A stretch of 6,508 nt of DNA from an uncultured bacterium (GCA_903861055.1 CAIOSU010000212.1:1-6508), one strand, 5' to 3'. Counted from the first letter of the stretch, positions 1 through 6,508 are shown. Numbers and translations are program-made. The notes: generated by a model not told the origin, from the sequence alone.

Positions 1-2630
1 ACATCAGATAGTACCATTTCATTGCTGATAATGTCGTACACTATGTAGTAGTATATTTGAAATTTGCCACCCCTTATGATCGAAGGAAGCATAAACGGAA
101 GGGTAGGCCAAAGGCCGATAGCCATTGCTATTTTGTAGCCGCGGCTATAGTCAGGTTCAATTACGCTTAAGTTGCCGGTCCACATAAAATATCGGGTACC
201 ATATTTTTTTGCCAACGCCTCGCGCTCCGATAGCTCAATGGTTGTAATCGGCACCGTAGTGCCAAGTTCTATCCGTTCGTCAAGCCATTCATTTAGGAAA
301 GCAATATCATTAAAGGTTTCAACTTCTTTGTTTAAAAGCTCTTTGTTATCTATTACCTGATATTGGATGCCGCTAGCAGCAGCACTCTTTTTCAGTATAG
401 TGCTAAACCGGGTTTGGTTCTTTTCAGATGTCAGGTAGGTTTGCTTGTCCGGGTTTTTTACATTTATCTTGCTATATCTCGGGTTTACAATCACTACCTT
501 TTTTATATCCATTGCATAGCCCCTCTTGTTGTTCAGCTCTTCTTCCCTTTCTTTTTTCTTTCTTTCGCTTTTGGTTACAATGTGGTCTTCATCAGCTTTG
601 GCCAGCTTAAAATATTTTTCGGCTTGCTTCATGAATGCTGGGTTATCGGCGAAATCAACAAATGCGTATTTGTGAAACCCTGCGTCCAAAGGTTTTTCAA
701 AATCGTGGATGTATGGCACTTCTTCAACTATGGCCGAATCGGTTGTTAACGAATCTACGGCCACGCGGCTGTCTCCATTATCCAAAGTATCGTTGCGCGC
801 ATCGGTCAATGCCTTTTTTGCCGACCCTTGGCGCCAAGAACCATCATCGTCTGAGTCGGCTCTTGCTGTGTTATCTGTTTCGGTATACACAAATGTACCA
901 TCTCGTTTCACGCCAACTATATCATACTTTTCTCTGTTTTTGAGCATGTACTTTTCATAGCCAGTCATTTTTATCTTCAGCTTTTTAGCTTCGGCTACAG
1001 TCGTTACATAAAAGGTATCTTCCGGCTCTTCAGTTTCATCAATTACAGCACCGGCAGTGCTTGTGCTTTCCTTATTAGCGGACGCCAAAATAGGTTTGTT
1101 ATTATTCGCTTTGTCGGCAACAACATTTAATGACCGTGAGCGAATAGCCAATCTGCTTGAATCTAACGTTACAGTATCAACCGAGATATTAGCCAGTCCT
1201 TTGTACTTATCCGGATTTTTAGCCTTATCGTAAATCAAAGCAATAGAGTCAACTTCGGTTTGGCTGCGGGCCGTAAGGGAGAAAAACTTAGGATCGACCT
1301 CCATTTTGTAAAACAACAAGTGCATCAAACTATCAGACAAGGTTTCTATCTCTTTGTCATTGGGGTTGTCTTGTTTCAACTTCCAAGCATAGCGGGTAGC
1401 TACTGATGCCATATATTCTTTGTCGGTAGCCAATGATAAGTTGAAATGATAACAGCGCTGCACATTGCCTTGAACGTCATCGTTTATGTAGTCTTCCCAT
1501 TCACTAATGTAAATACCATCAAAGTATATGTATGCCTTTGCAGCGAGCGCTTTTAGGGTTACTTTTTGCAGATATGCATTGTTAGGATATCTTTTAAGCA
1601 AGGCTTGTGCCTCGTATATGGCCATATCATACCGTTGGCGAGTAAGGTGCAACCTACATACTTCAAATTGCGAAAACTCGAGTACACTGTTAAACTCTGC
1701 TTCCGATACTAGATTTAATTTTTTACCCTCATTGCTAAGGCTATCCACCTTGCTCAATATGTGTGCTTTGCGCTGCTGTAAACTAGGGTGGGTGCTGGTG
1801 GTATCATCGTCTTCTTGCAGCTTAACGGTCGCAATTTTTTCGCGCCAAAACTCTTCTGGGAACGAAAACGTTGGGCTCTCTAGCCATTTATAATCAAAAC
1901 TGTAATCAATAAAGGGAGTATGCGAATAGGATAATGAGGTAAAGGAGGCATCAATGGCATCAATACTGTATCCGGCTTTCAAATAGCGTTGCAAGCCTCT
2001 TTCATCGGCTTCGGTCTCCAGCTCTCTTGAGTAGTGGTTTACGTTGGCCAATTTATCATCTAGCGAGAGGCCTTTGTACACGTTTTTGTCCATTTCAATG
2101 GTTTGAACCTTCAGGTACTTGTTCAAGGCGTGTTTTTCTTCTACGTGGGTTATTTCGTGTGCCAAAACAAAAGCCAATTCGGCCTCGCTTTTTACCCGTG
2201 CCAGCAACCCAATATTTACCACTATAATACCCTGGTTATTGGCAAAGGCATTCATCACGGTGCTTTTCATAGTATAAACCCTTACTTGGCTGCGCAAGGC
2301 GGGTTCATCCTTTAAAAGCAAATCAACTATTTTGTTTAAGTATGCAGTAATGGGGTCGTTGAAACTCACCATGCCGCTCAGCAGCAGCTTGTCAATTTCA
2401 AAGTTGGTCGACAGGTAAAAGCTTTCAATGCTTTTGCGGTTTTTCTTTGTTTCCGATTTGTCGATGGTACTCTTTTCTATCTCATATTTCTTTGAGGATT
2501 TGATAATCATATCCTTCGGGATTTCTCCCGTAGACTGAAGTGTTTTGTAATTATCTGGCTTGGGTTGGGCTATTAAACCAATAACACCCGCAAACAGCAT
2601 TAGCTGCAGCAATAAGGCCCTTTTTAGCAT
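1..2630 (-). CDS. Secreted M48-family zinc metalloprotease with long C-terminal extension (partial, 3' end beyond the left edge)
   Basis: This reading frame is open from ATG at 2630 to the left edge, giving 876 codons with no stop; the C-terminus is missing. An in-frame TAA at 2652-2654 lies just upstream, so 2630 is the first possible ATG. Residues 1-21 form a signal peptide (Lys3-Arg4, a hydrophobic core, then Ala-Gln) with no lipobox cysteine, so a periplasmic or secreted protein is expected. The M48 domain covers roughly residues 55-300. It has NAFA at 127-130, the zinc motif HEITH at 158-162 (ligands His158 and His162, catalytic Glu159), the third ligand Glu205 in ETEAD with Asp209, and a THP motif around His281. 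Residues about 325-375 look like a TPR-type helical pair. A low-complexity Asp/Thr/Ser-rich linker spans about 570-640, and a Lys/Glu-rich helix about 670-705. From about 707 an alpha/beta-looking segment follows (KKVVIVNP, later LAKKYGTRYFMWTGNL) that recalls TolB/CsgG-like folds, then a hydrophobic stretch near 835-850 and a Tyr-rich strand. Typical M48 proteins are much shorter. The protease call is firm; substrate and C-terminal function are unknown. Confidence 0.93.
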   Translation of the reverse strand, partial: MLKRALLLQLMLFAGVIGLIAQPKPDNYKTLQSTGEIPKDMIIKSSKKYEIEKSTIDKSETKKNRKSIESFYLSTNFEIDKLLLSGMVSFNDPITAYLNKIVDLLLKDEPALRSQVRVYTMKSTVMNAFANNQGIIVVNIGLLARVKSEAELAFVLAHEITHVEEKHALNKYLKVQTIEMDKNVYKGLSLDDKLANVNHYSRELETEADERGLQRYLKAGYSIDAIDASFTSLSYSHTPFIDYSFDYKWLESPTFSFPEEFWREKIATVKLQEDDDTTSTHPSLQQRKAHILSKVDSLSNEGKKLNLVSEAEFNSVLEFSQFEVCRLHLTRQRYDMAIYEAQALLKRYPNNAYLQKVTLKALAAKAYIYFDGIYISEWEDYINDDVQGNVQRCYHFNLSLATDKEYMASVATRYAWKLKQDNPNDKEIETLSDSLMHLLFYKMEVDPKFFSLTARSQTEVDSIALIYDKAKNPDKYKGLANISVDTVTLDSSRLAIRSRSLNVVADKANNNKPILASANKESTSTAGAVIDETEEPEDTFYVTTVAEAKKLKIKMTGYEKYMLKNREKYDIVGVKRDGTFVYTETDNTARADSDDDGSWRQGSAKKALTDARNDTLDNGDSRVAVDSLTTDSAIVEEVPYIHDFEKPLDAGFHKYAFVDFADNPAFMKQAEKYFKLAKADEDHIVTKSERKKKEREEELNNKRGYAMDIKKVVIVNPRYSKINVKNPDKQTYLTSEKNQTRFSTILKKSAAASGIQYQVIDNKELLNKEVETFNDIAFLNEWLDERIELGTTVPITTIELSEREALAKKYGTRYFMWTGNLSVIEPDYSRGYKIAMAIGLWPTLPFMLPSIIRGGKFQIYYYIVYDIISNEMVLSD

Positions 2631-2686
2631 GGAGAGTACTTTTGAATAACTTTAGTACAAACGAAGTTAAATAATTGTGTTTATCG

Positions 2687-2788
2687 AACCAATAAATGGC
2701 GCGATACAGCAAACATTTCCCTAAAATTGTTCAGTTAATTTAGCTGCAACGAGGCACTTGGATTTTCCAGAATACGCAACCAATAAAT
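2687..2788. repeat. Pair of 11-bp direct repeats upstream of the M48 protease gene
   Basis: The 11-mer AACCAATAAAT occurs at 2687-2697 and again at 2778-2788, 91 bp apart, in the 186-bp gap between the 7TM-HD gene and the protease gene. Read in the direction of the protease gene it is ATTTATTGGTT. Both copies are seen directly. A role as a regulator site or promoter part is inference. The gap shows no convincing terminator for the 7TM-HD gene and only a weak promoter-like TTCGTTTG (minus strand, 2658-2665). Confidence 0.55.
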
Positions 2789-2816
2789 TCCTATAAAAGT
2801 CAGATATCCGAAGATG

Positions 2817-4904
2817 CTACTTGCTGGTTGGGTATGCTATACGAACATGGTACATGCTATTCAGCATCTTTTTAATCACCTTTTTTACTTGGTTTATTTC
2901 TTTAAAGGTAATATCGGCGTTCGCAAACTGGTTTTGGTCAATCTTGTTGTTTATCAAGCGCTCTACCAGCTGTTCAATATCGTTGTTGGTGGGGTTTTTT
3001 AGGCTACGGCTGGCTGCCTCGCAACTGTCGGCCATCATCAGTATAGCAGTTTCTTTACTATATGGTAGCGGACCAGGATAGCGGAAATGTTCTTCCTTGT
3101 TCTCCTGTTCTGGATAGTTTTTGATATAGTTTTGCCAGAAATATTCAACCCTAGTGGTTCCGTGGTGTGTCCGGATAAAATCGACTAGAATATCTGGTAA
3201 ATTTTCCTTTTTAGCATATTCCACTCCTTTTTTCACGTGGCTTATAATTATCTGAGCGCTTTCCTCGTAAGGTAAGTCGTCATGTGGGTTAATGTCGGCA
3301 TGCTGGTTTTCGATAAAGTATTCGGGGTGGTCCATTTTACCAATGTCGTGGTATAGCGCACCTACTTTTACTAGCATGGCATTAGCTCCAATTTCATTAG
3401 CGGCGGCTTCGGCAATATTAGCCACCGACAGGGAATGGTTGAATGTACCAGGAGCCTTTAAAGAGAGTTGCTTCAACAATGGCTTGTTAATGTCAGACAA
3501 TTCAAGCAAAGTAATTTCTGATACAAAGCCGAATATTTTTTCGAATACGGGTATCAACGGATAGGCCATTAGCGTGAGTAACACATTGAGCCCTAGCATG
3601 CTCGCATTGCCTAGTTCAATTTCTTCAATGCTGCCATTTTGAATTAACGAGGTGGCTAAATAAGAAAGCAGATATATAATGAGAATATAGGCATTGCTGG
3701 TAAAAAACTGTGACCAATAATAAGCCTTTATGGTAGTGAATATTGCTATCATACCGGCCATAAACTGCATGAACGTGTACTCAATGCCCAGCGGCACAAT
3801 AAAGCCACACAACAGCACCAAACAAGCGTGTGCGTACATGGCTACACGCGACCCAAAAAACGTGCGCAGTATAATAGGTACTGTGCAAAAAGGGATGGCA
3901 TAGAGTATGTTCAATTGGGTTTTCACGAGTGTGCTTACCAAGGCTACCATAAGAAGCATTAGAAGTAGCGTAAACATTAGTTTTTGATTGCTTTTGAACA
4001 CTTCGGGTGCAAACGACCTCATAGAAATCATAAACACTGATAACACAATGAGCGTTAGCAAGAAATTGCCTAACGTAATCATGGTGCGCTTATCTTGGGT
4101 AAGCGTGCGCGTTGATTCGGCTTGTTTTAAACTAACCAGTACTTGATAGTTATCCTGGGTCACTATTTCGCCCTCCGAAATGATTTTTTCACCTTCTACC
4201 ACACCTCCCTGGTTTAGCGATATGGTCTCCAATGCGTTTTGCCGCAGCCGTTTGGTGGTAGTTTCGTCAAAGGTTATGTTATACTTCAGTGCTTCTTGTA
4301 GCATGGGTAAGAGCACTTCGGCATATTTTGTTTTCGAGGCGGTAACCTCCTCCTGTATCTCAGCAAAGGCTGTTTGCAGGGTATAGAATTGGTCAACTCT
4401 TTTTCGTTCAGCTTGGGCTGGTTCGTAGAGTACAAAAATGTCGGTTATGCCTTTTTCATGGTGCTCTTTGGTGGTATTAATAACGCCCTTACCATATATA
4501 CCGTTAATAATGCCCATGCCCAGTGCTAGTGTTTTGGCCGAGTCTCTTATCTGTTCGGGTTTGGGAATATCCAGTTCACGTTGGTTTTTCAGGCGAGCTG
4601 CCAAGGCAATAGTAAAGGCTTTTTTTGCATCGTTTTCGGCAACGCTATCTAAACGGTAATAAGGAATGAAATTGTCCTGTACATTCGAACGCTCGGTTTC
4701 TAAAACATCATTCGATTTTAGGATACCAAAATCGAATGGGGCAATGAGGGTTTCATATTTCCAAGGGCGGCCAATTTCGAACGAATACCGAAATTTGCCA
4801 TAGCGCGGAAACATCGCGGTCATGCCCACCGCTACGAGCAGTACGAAGAGATATTTAATAATCTCTTGGTGCCTGTTGACTAAAAATGTGAAAAAATGCT
4901 TCAA
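2817..4904 (-). CDS. pgpH: 7TM-HD cyclic-di-AMP phosphodiesterase, PgpH/YqfF family
   Basis: A complete 695-residue protein; Listeria PgpH and Bacillus YqfF are about 710-720. Family members hydrolyse cyclic di-AMP to pApA at the cytoplasmic side of the inner membrane. The order of parts matches the family. One membrane segment lies at about 17-33. An extracytoplasmic 7TMR-HDED-type domain covers about 34-273. Seven further membrane helices lie near 277-297, 308-326, 332-349, 354-372, 375-393, 403-421 and 435-455. A cytoplasmic HD domain covers about 485-690. Likely metal ligands are His490 (FNHS), His519-Asp520 (YHDIGK), His556 (ISHVKKG), His580-His581 (THHGT) and Asp626 (MADS), so the site looks intact. 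The start codon is TTG at 4902-4904, directly after an in-frame TAA (4905-4907). The next ATG (codon 28) would delete most of the first membrane helix, so TTG is preferred. The stop is TAG at 2817-2819. The protease gene follows on the same strand after 186 bp, and the thiolase gene diverges from its 5' side. Family assignment is firm; activity on cyclic di-AMP is inferred from it. Confidence 0.95.
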   Translation of the reverse strand: MKHFFTFLVNRHQEIIKYLFVLLVAVGMTAMFPRYGKFRYSFEIGRPWKYETLIAPFDFGILKSNDVLETERSNVQDNFIPYYRLDSVAENDAKKAFTIALAARLKNQRELDIPKPEQIRDSAKTLALGMGIINGIYGKGVINTTKEHHEKGITDIFVLYEPAQAERKRVDQFYTLQTAFAEIQEEVTASKTKYAEVLLPMLQEALKYNITFDETTTKRLRQNALETISLNQGGVVEGEKIISEGEIVTQDNYQVLVSLKQAESTRTLTQDKRTMITLGNFLLTLIVLSVFMISMRSFAPEVFKSNQKLMFTLLLMLLMVALVSTLVKTQLNILYAIPFCTVPIILRTFFGSRVAMYAHACLVLLCGFIVPLGIEYTFMQFMAGMIAIFTTIKAYYWSQFFTSNAYILIIYLLSYLATSLIQNGSIEEIELGNASMLGLNVLLTLMAYPLIPVFEKIFGFVSEITLLELSDINKPLLKQLSLKAPGTFNHSLSVANIAEAAANEIGANAMLVKVGALYHDIGKMDHPEYFIENQHADINPHDDLPYEESAQIIISHVKKGVEYAKKENLPDILVDFIRTHHGTTRVEYFWQNYIKNYPEQENKEEHFRYPGPLPYSKETAILMMADSCEAASRSLKNPTNNDIEQLVERLINNKIDQNQFANADITFKEINQVKKVIKKMLNSMYHVRIAYPTSK

Positions 4905-4946
4905 TTATCAGATATTTGTCGTGCCGTTAAGGCCTAAAGTTAATTA

Positions 4947-5021
4947 ATTGGTTGATTAGTTGATTGGTTGCTGGTTGATTAATCCTATGCGTTATTTATA
5001 AGTGGTTGATAGATTGGTTTG
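4947..5021. repeat. Degenerate TTGATT/ATTGGTT repeat tract in the divergent intergenic region
   Basis: TTGATT occurs at 4952-4957, 4960-4965 and 4975-4980, with a TTGATA variant at 5006-5011. ATTGGTTG occurs at 4947-4954 and 4963-4970 (16-bp spacing), and ATTGGTT again at 5013-5019. The tract lies between the start of the 7TM-HD gene and the candidate thiolase promoter. It could be a set of regulator sites or simply slipped low-complexity DNA; the sequence alone does not decide. Confidence 0.5.
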
Positions 5022-5073
5022 TTGTAAAACTAGCATATTCAAAAACTTTGAACCATTTAGTCGCCAAACCAAT
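5013..5073. repeat. 9-bp inverted repeat around the candidate thiolase promoter
   Basis: ATTGGTTTG at 5013-5021 is the exact reverse complement of CAAACCAAT at 5065-5073, with 43 bp between them. The left arm overlaps the candidate -33 element and the right arm lies just past the expected transcription start, an arrangement that would suit an operator pair. A further partial copy, CAAACCAA, follows at 5084-5091. The repeat is seen directly; the operator role is inference. Confidence 0.4.
5018..5050 (+). promoter_or_regulatory. Candidate Bacteroidota-type promoter for the thiolase gene
   Basis: TTTG at 5018-5021 is followed after 21 bp by AAACTTTG at 5043-5050. The Bacteroidota consensus is TTTG, a spacer of about 19-21 bp, then TAnnTTTG; the second box here differs at its first base. 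Transcription would begin near 5057 and leave a leader of about 60 nt. That leader ends in A-rich sequence directly before the ATG at 5119, which is the usual start context in this phylum in place of a Shine-Dalgarno motif. Confidence 0.35.
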
Positions 5074-5118
5074 TTATCAGTAACAAACCAACCTATAACG
5101 AGTAACAAATAACAAAAA

Positions 5119-6294
5119 ATGAAAGAAGTATATATCGTTTCCGTAGCCCGCACACCAGTTGGCGCATTCAATGGCTCACTATCTGCATTAACCGCTATCG
5201 AGTTGGGTTCAATTGCCATTAAAGCCGCCGTTGAGCGTGCTGGTATCGCTCCTGACCAAGTGCAGGACGTTTATATGGGCAACGTAGTAAGTGCCAATTT
5301 GGGCCAAGCGCCAGCGAAACAAGCTGCACTATTGGCTGGTTTATCAACCGAAACCCCTTGTACTACCGTTAACAAAGTTTGTGCCTCAGGCATGAAAGCT
5401 ATTATGATTGCTGCACAAACCATCATGCTAGGCGATAACGATATAGTTGTTGCTGGCGGTATGGAGAGCATGAGCAACATACCCTATTATATACCAAATG
5501 CCCGAGGTGGCTATCGCTACGGTAACGGCGAGTTGCTGGATGGTATCGTTCGCGATGCCCTGCAAGACCCTTACCAAAAATACATGATGGGCAATGCTGC
5601 CGAGGTATGTGCTACCCGTTATGGCATCAGCCGCGAAGCGCAAGATGAGTATGCAACCGAATCTTATCGCCGTGCAAACCAAGCGTATGCCGAAAATGCA
5701 TTTGCCAACGAATTGGTAGCAGTACCTGTGCCACAGCGCAAGGGTGACCCAATTTTGGTTGATAAAGACGAGGAGTATAGCAAGGATATTTCAAAACTAT
5801 CGAGCCTGAAACCTGCCTTTACCAAAGATGGTACCGTAACGGCTGCTAACGCATCAAAAATTAACGACGGTGCAGCTGCCGTGGTATTGATGAGCAAAGA
5901 GAAGGCGGAAGCGCTAGGGGTGAAACCACTGGCTCGCATCGTTAGCTTTGCCGACGCTAGCCAAGAGCCGGAGCAATTTACCACTACGCCATCAAAAGCA
6001 ATACCTAAAGCCATCACCAAAGCTGGTTTAACCCAAGCAGATATTGACTATTATGAAATAAACGAGGCTTTCTCGGTGGTTTGTATTGCCAACAACCAAT
6101 TGATGAATTTAGACCCTGAAAGAGTAAATGTTTACGGCGGTGCTGTATCTTTGGGTCATCCAGTGGGTGTATCGGGCGCGCGCATAGTGGCTACCCTTAT
6201 TTCGGTGCTAACCAACAAAGGCGGCAAATACGGCGTTGCTGGTATTTGCAACGGTGGCGGCGGAGCCAGTGCTATTGTTATTGAGAAATTGTAA
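5119..6294 (+). CDS. atoB: Acetyl-CoA C-acetyltransferase (thiolase II, ACAT1-like)
   Basis: A complete 391-residue thiolase, the normal length for the biosynthetic type. It catalyses reversible condensation of two acetyl-CoA to acetoacetyl-CoA plus CoA in the cytoplasm. The acyl-accepting cysteine is Cys88 (NKVCASGMK). The other active-site parts are present: NEAF at 315-318, His347 in GHPVGVSGAR, and Cys377 in GICNGGGGAS. The motifs GGMESMSN (113-120), TVTAANAS (239-246), NDGAAA (249-254), ARIVSFADA (272-280) and the C-terminal CNGGGGAS are very close to mitochondrial ACAT1, as I recall that sequence. Where human ACAT1 has the Phe-Pro pair linked to use of 2-methylacetoacetyl-CoA, this protein has Phe287-Thr288, so branched-substrate use should not be assumed. 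The ATG at 5119 follows an A-rich leader and starts with the usual MKEVYIVSVARTPVG-type N-terminus, so the start is secure. It stands alone on the plus strand before a strong hairpin. Possible pathways are acetoacetate or short-chain acid metabolism, the mevalonate route, or final beta-oxidation steps; no neighbour decides. The symbol is a family label; phaA or thlA would be equivalent. Confidence 0.95.
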   Translation: MKEVYIVSVARTPVGAFNGSLSALTAIELGSIAIKAAVERAGIAPDQVQDVYMGNVVSANLGQAPAKQAALLAGLSTETPCTTVNKVCASGMKAIMIAAQTIMLGDNDIVVAGGMESMSNIPYYIPNARGGYRYGNGELLDGIVRDALQDPYQKYMMGNAAEVCATRYGISREAQDEYATESYRRANQAYAENAFANELVAVPVPQRKGDPILVDKDEEYSKDISKLSSLKPAFTKDGTVTAANASKINDGAAAVVLMSKEKAEALGVKPLARIVSFADASQEPEQFTTTPSKAIPKAITKAGLTQADIDYYEINEAFSVVCIANNQLMNLDPERVNVYGGAVSLGHPVGVSGARIVATLISVLTNKGGKYGVAGICNGGGGASAIVIEKL

Positions 6295-6304
6295 GCAATT
6301 GCCA

Positions 6305-6318
6305 AGGCTACCAAGCCT
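6305..6318 (+). other. Small hairpin just after the thiolase stop codon
   Basis: AGGCT (6305-6309), loop ACCA, AGCCT (6314-6318): a 5-bp perfect stem beginning 10 nt after the stop. It has no T-tract behind it, so it is not a stand-alone terminator. It may help mRNA 3'-end folding or be chance. Confidence 0.25.
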
Positions 6319-6341
6319 ATAAAGATTAATGCCATTACTGA

Positions 6342-6380
6342 GTGAAAGTCCCTTCCTGGCTTCCGGGGTGGGACTTTTAC
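6342..6380 (+). terminator. Intrinsic-type terminator hairpin of the thiolase gene
   Basis: GTGAAAGTCCC (6342-6352) pairs with GGGACTTTTAC (6370-6380): an 11-bp stem with one G-U pair and a 17-nt loop. The right arm contains a T-run (6375-6378) and is followed by ACTTTGTG. It lies 47 bp after the thiolase stop. The A-run on the left arm means it could also act for transcription arriving from the right. The stem is seen directly; terminator function is inferred from form and place. Confidence 0.7.
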
Positions 6381-6427
6381 TTTGTGGGTGGATTGGGGTT
6401 GGTATGATTTTGATTTCTTATTGTGTC

Positions 6428-6449
6428 ATGGTGAGCGGAGCCGAACCAT
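6428..6449. repeat. REP-like imperfect palindrome
   Basis: ATGGT (6428-6432) and ACCAT (6445-6449) are complementary ends around a GC-rich core, GAGCGGAGCCGA. The form GTCAtggTGAGCGgAGcCGAAccAT resembles short extragenic elements (TCATnnTGAGCnnAGnCGAAnnAT type) that I recall as scattered in many Bacteroidota genomes. Only one copy lies in this window, so its repetitive nature is an inference. Confidence 0.45.
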
Positions 6450-6508
6450 CCGCAATACGTACACATAATACGGTCCCTCATAACGTACAAAAGTATGATG
6501 TCTGAATC

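Noticed and set aside
363..749. Plus-strand 128-residue frame with hydrophobic, Phe-rich stretches, resembling a small membrane protein
   Set aside because: It lies antisense inside the open M48 protease frame. Its Phe/Leu-rich content comes from complementary Lys/Glu-rich codons, and no start context or family motif supports it.
635..960. Two overlapping plus-strand frames (635-943 and 709-960)
   Set aside because: Both are antisense to the acidic linker of the protease, overlap each other, and show no recognisable protein features.
1528..1893. Plus-strand 121-residue frame
   Set aside because: Antisense to the helical part of the protease; Cys/Ser-rich with no motif, consistent with a shadow frame.
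2658..2665. Minus-strand TTCGTTTG as a -7 box for the protease gene
   Set aside because: The nearest upstream TTG is about 24 bp away, outside the usual spacing, and the box has a mismatch. Too weak to list.
2725..2750. Short CTAAA/TTTAG pairing after the 7TM-HD gene as a terminator
   Set aside because: The 5-bp A/T-rich stem has no T-tract and would not be stable.
4935..4942. Minus-strand TAACTTTA as a -7 box for the 7TM-HD gene
   Set aside because: It fits seven of the consensus positions as a lone box, but no TTTG or TTG lies 19-21 bp upstream on that strand, so it is not supported as a promoter.
4992..5219. Minus-strand 75-residue frame with a hydrophobic segment over the divergent intergenic region
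   Set aside because: It overlaps the first 100 bases of the thiolase gene and the promoter region. Its composition follows the repeat tract, and nothing resembles a known family.
5664..6020. Minus-strand 118-residue frame inside the thiolase gene
   Set aside because: Fully antisense to conserved thiolase codons and rich in Ala/Ser/Leu, as expected from the complementary strand.

Overview
The window looks like a chromosomal segment from a member of the Bacteroidota, probably a Chitinophagales/Sphingobacteriales-like lineage. The grounds are moderate GC, translation starts set in A-rich sequence with no Shine-Dalgarno motif, one plausible TTTG / nnnnTTTG promoter of the Bacteroidota type, and the character of the encoded proteins. 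This placement is inference; no rRNA or marker gene is present to confirm it.

Layout. (1) Positions 1-2630, minus strand: the first 876 codons of a secreted M48-family zinc metalloprotease with a long, unusual C-terminal extension. The gene runs off the left edge. (2) Positions 2631-2816: a 186-bp gap holding an 11-bp direct repeat (ATTTATTGGTT on the minus strand). (3) Positions 2817-4904, minus strand: a complete 695-residue 7TM-HD protein of the PgpH/YqfF family, the membrane-bound cyclic-di-AMP phosphodiesterases. It must start at TTG, because an in-frame TAA abuts that codon. (4) Positions 4905-5118: a 214-bp divergent intergenic region with degenerate GTTGATT repeats, a 9-bp inverted repeat and a candidate promoter for the rightward gene. 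(5) Positions 5119-6294, plus strand: a complete acetyl-CoA C-acetyltransferase (thiolase II) close in sequence to mitochondrial ACAT1. (6) Positions 6295-6508: a small hairpin, a convincing terminator hairpin and a REP-like imperfect palindrome.

How the genes relate. The protease and the 7TM-HD gene point the same way and could be co-transcribed, but the 186-bp gap makes a separate promoter equally possible. The thiolase is divergent, lies alone before its own terminator, and has no evident functional link to the other two. Cyclic-di-AMP turnover and periplasmic proteolysis both bear on envelope homeostasis, but any functional pairing is speculation.

I found no RNA gene, CRISPR array, insertion sequence or phage gene. 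The genes belong to known families. The less ordinary points are the protease's C-terminal extension, the TTG start, and the ATTGGTT motif recurring in both intergenic regions.
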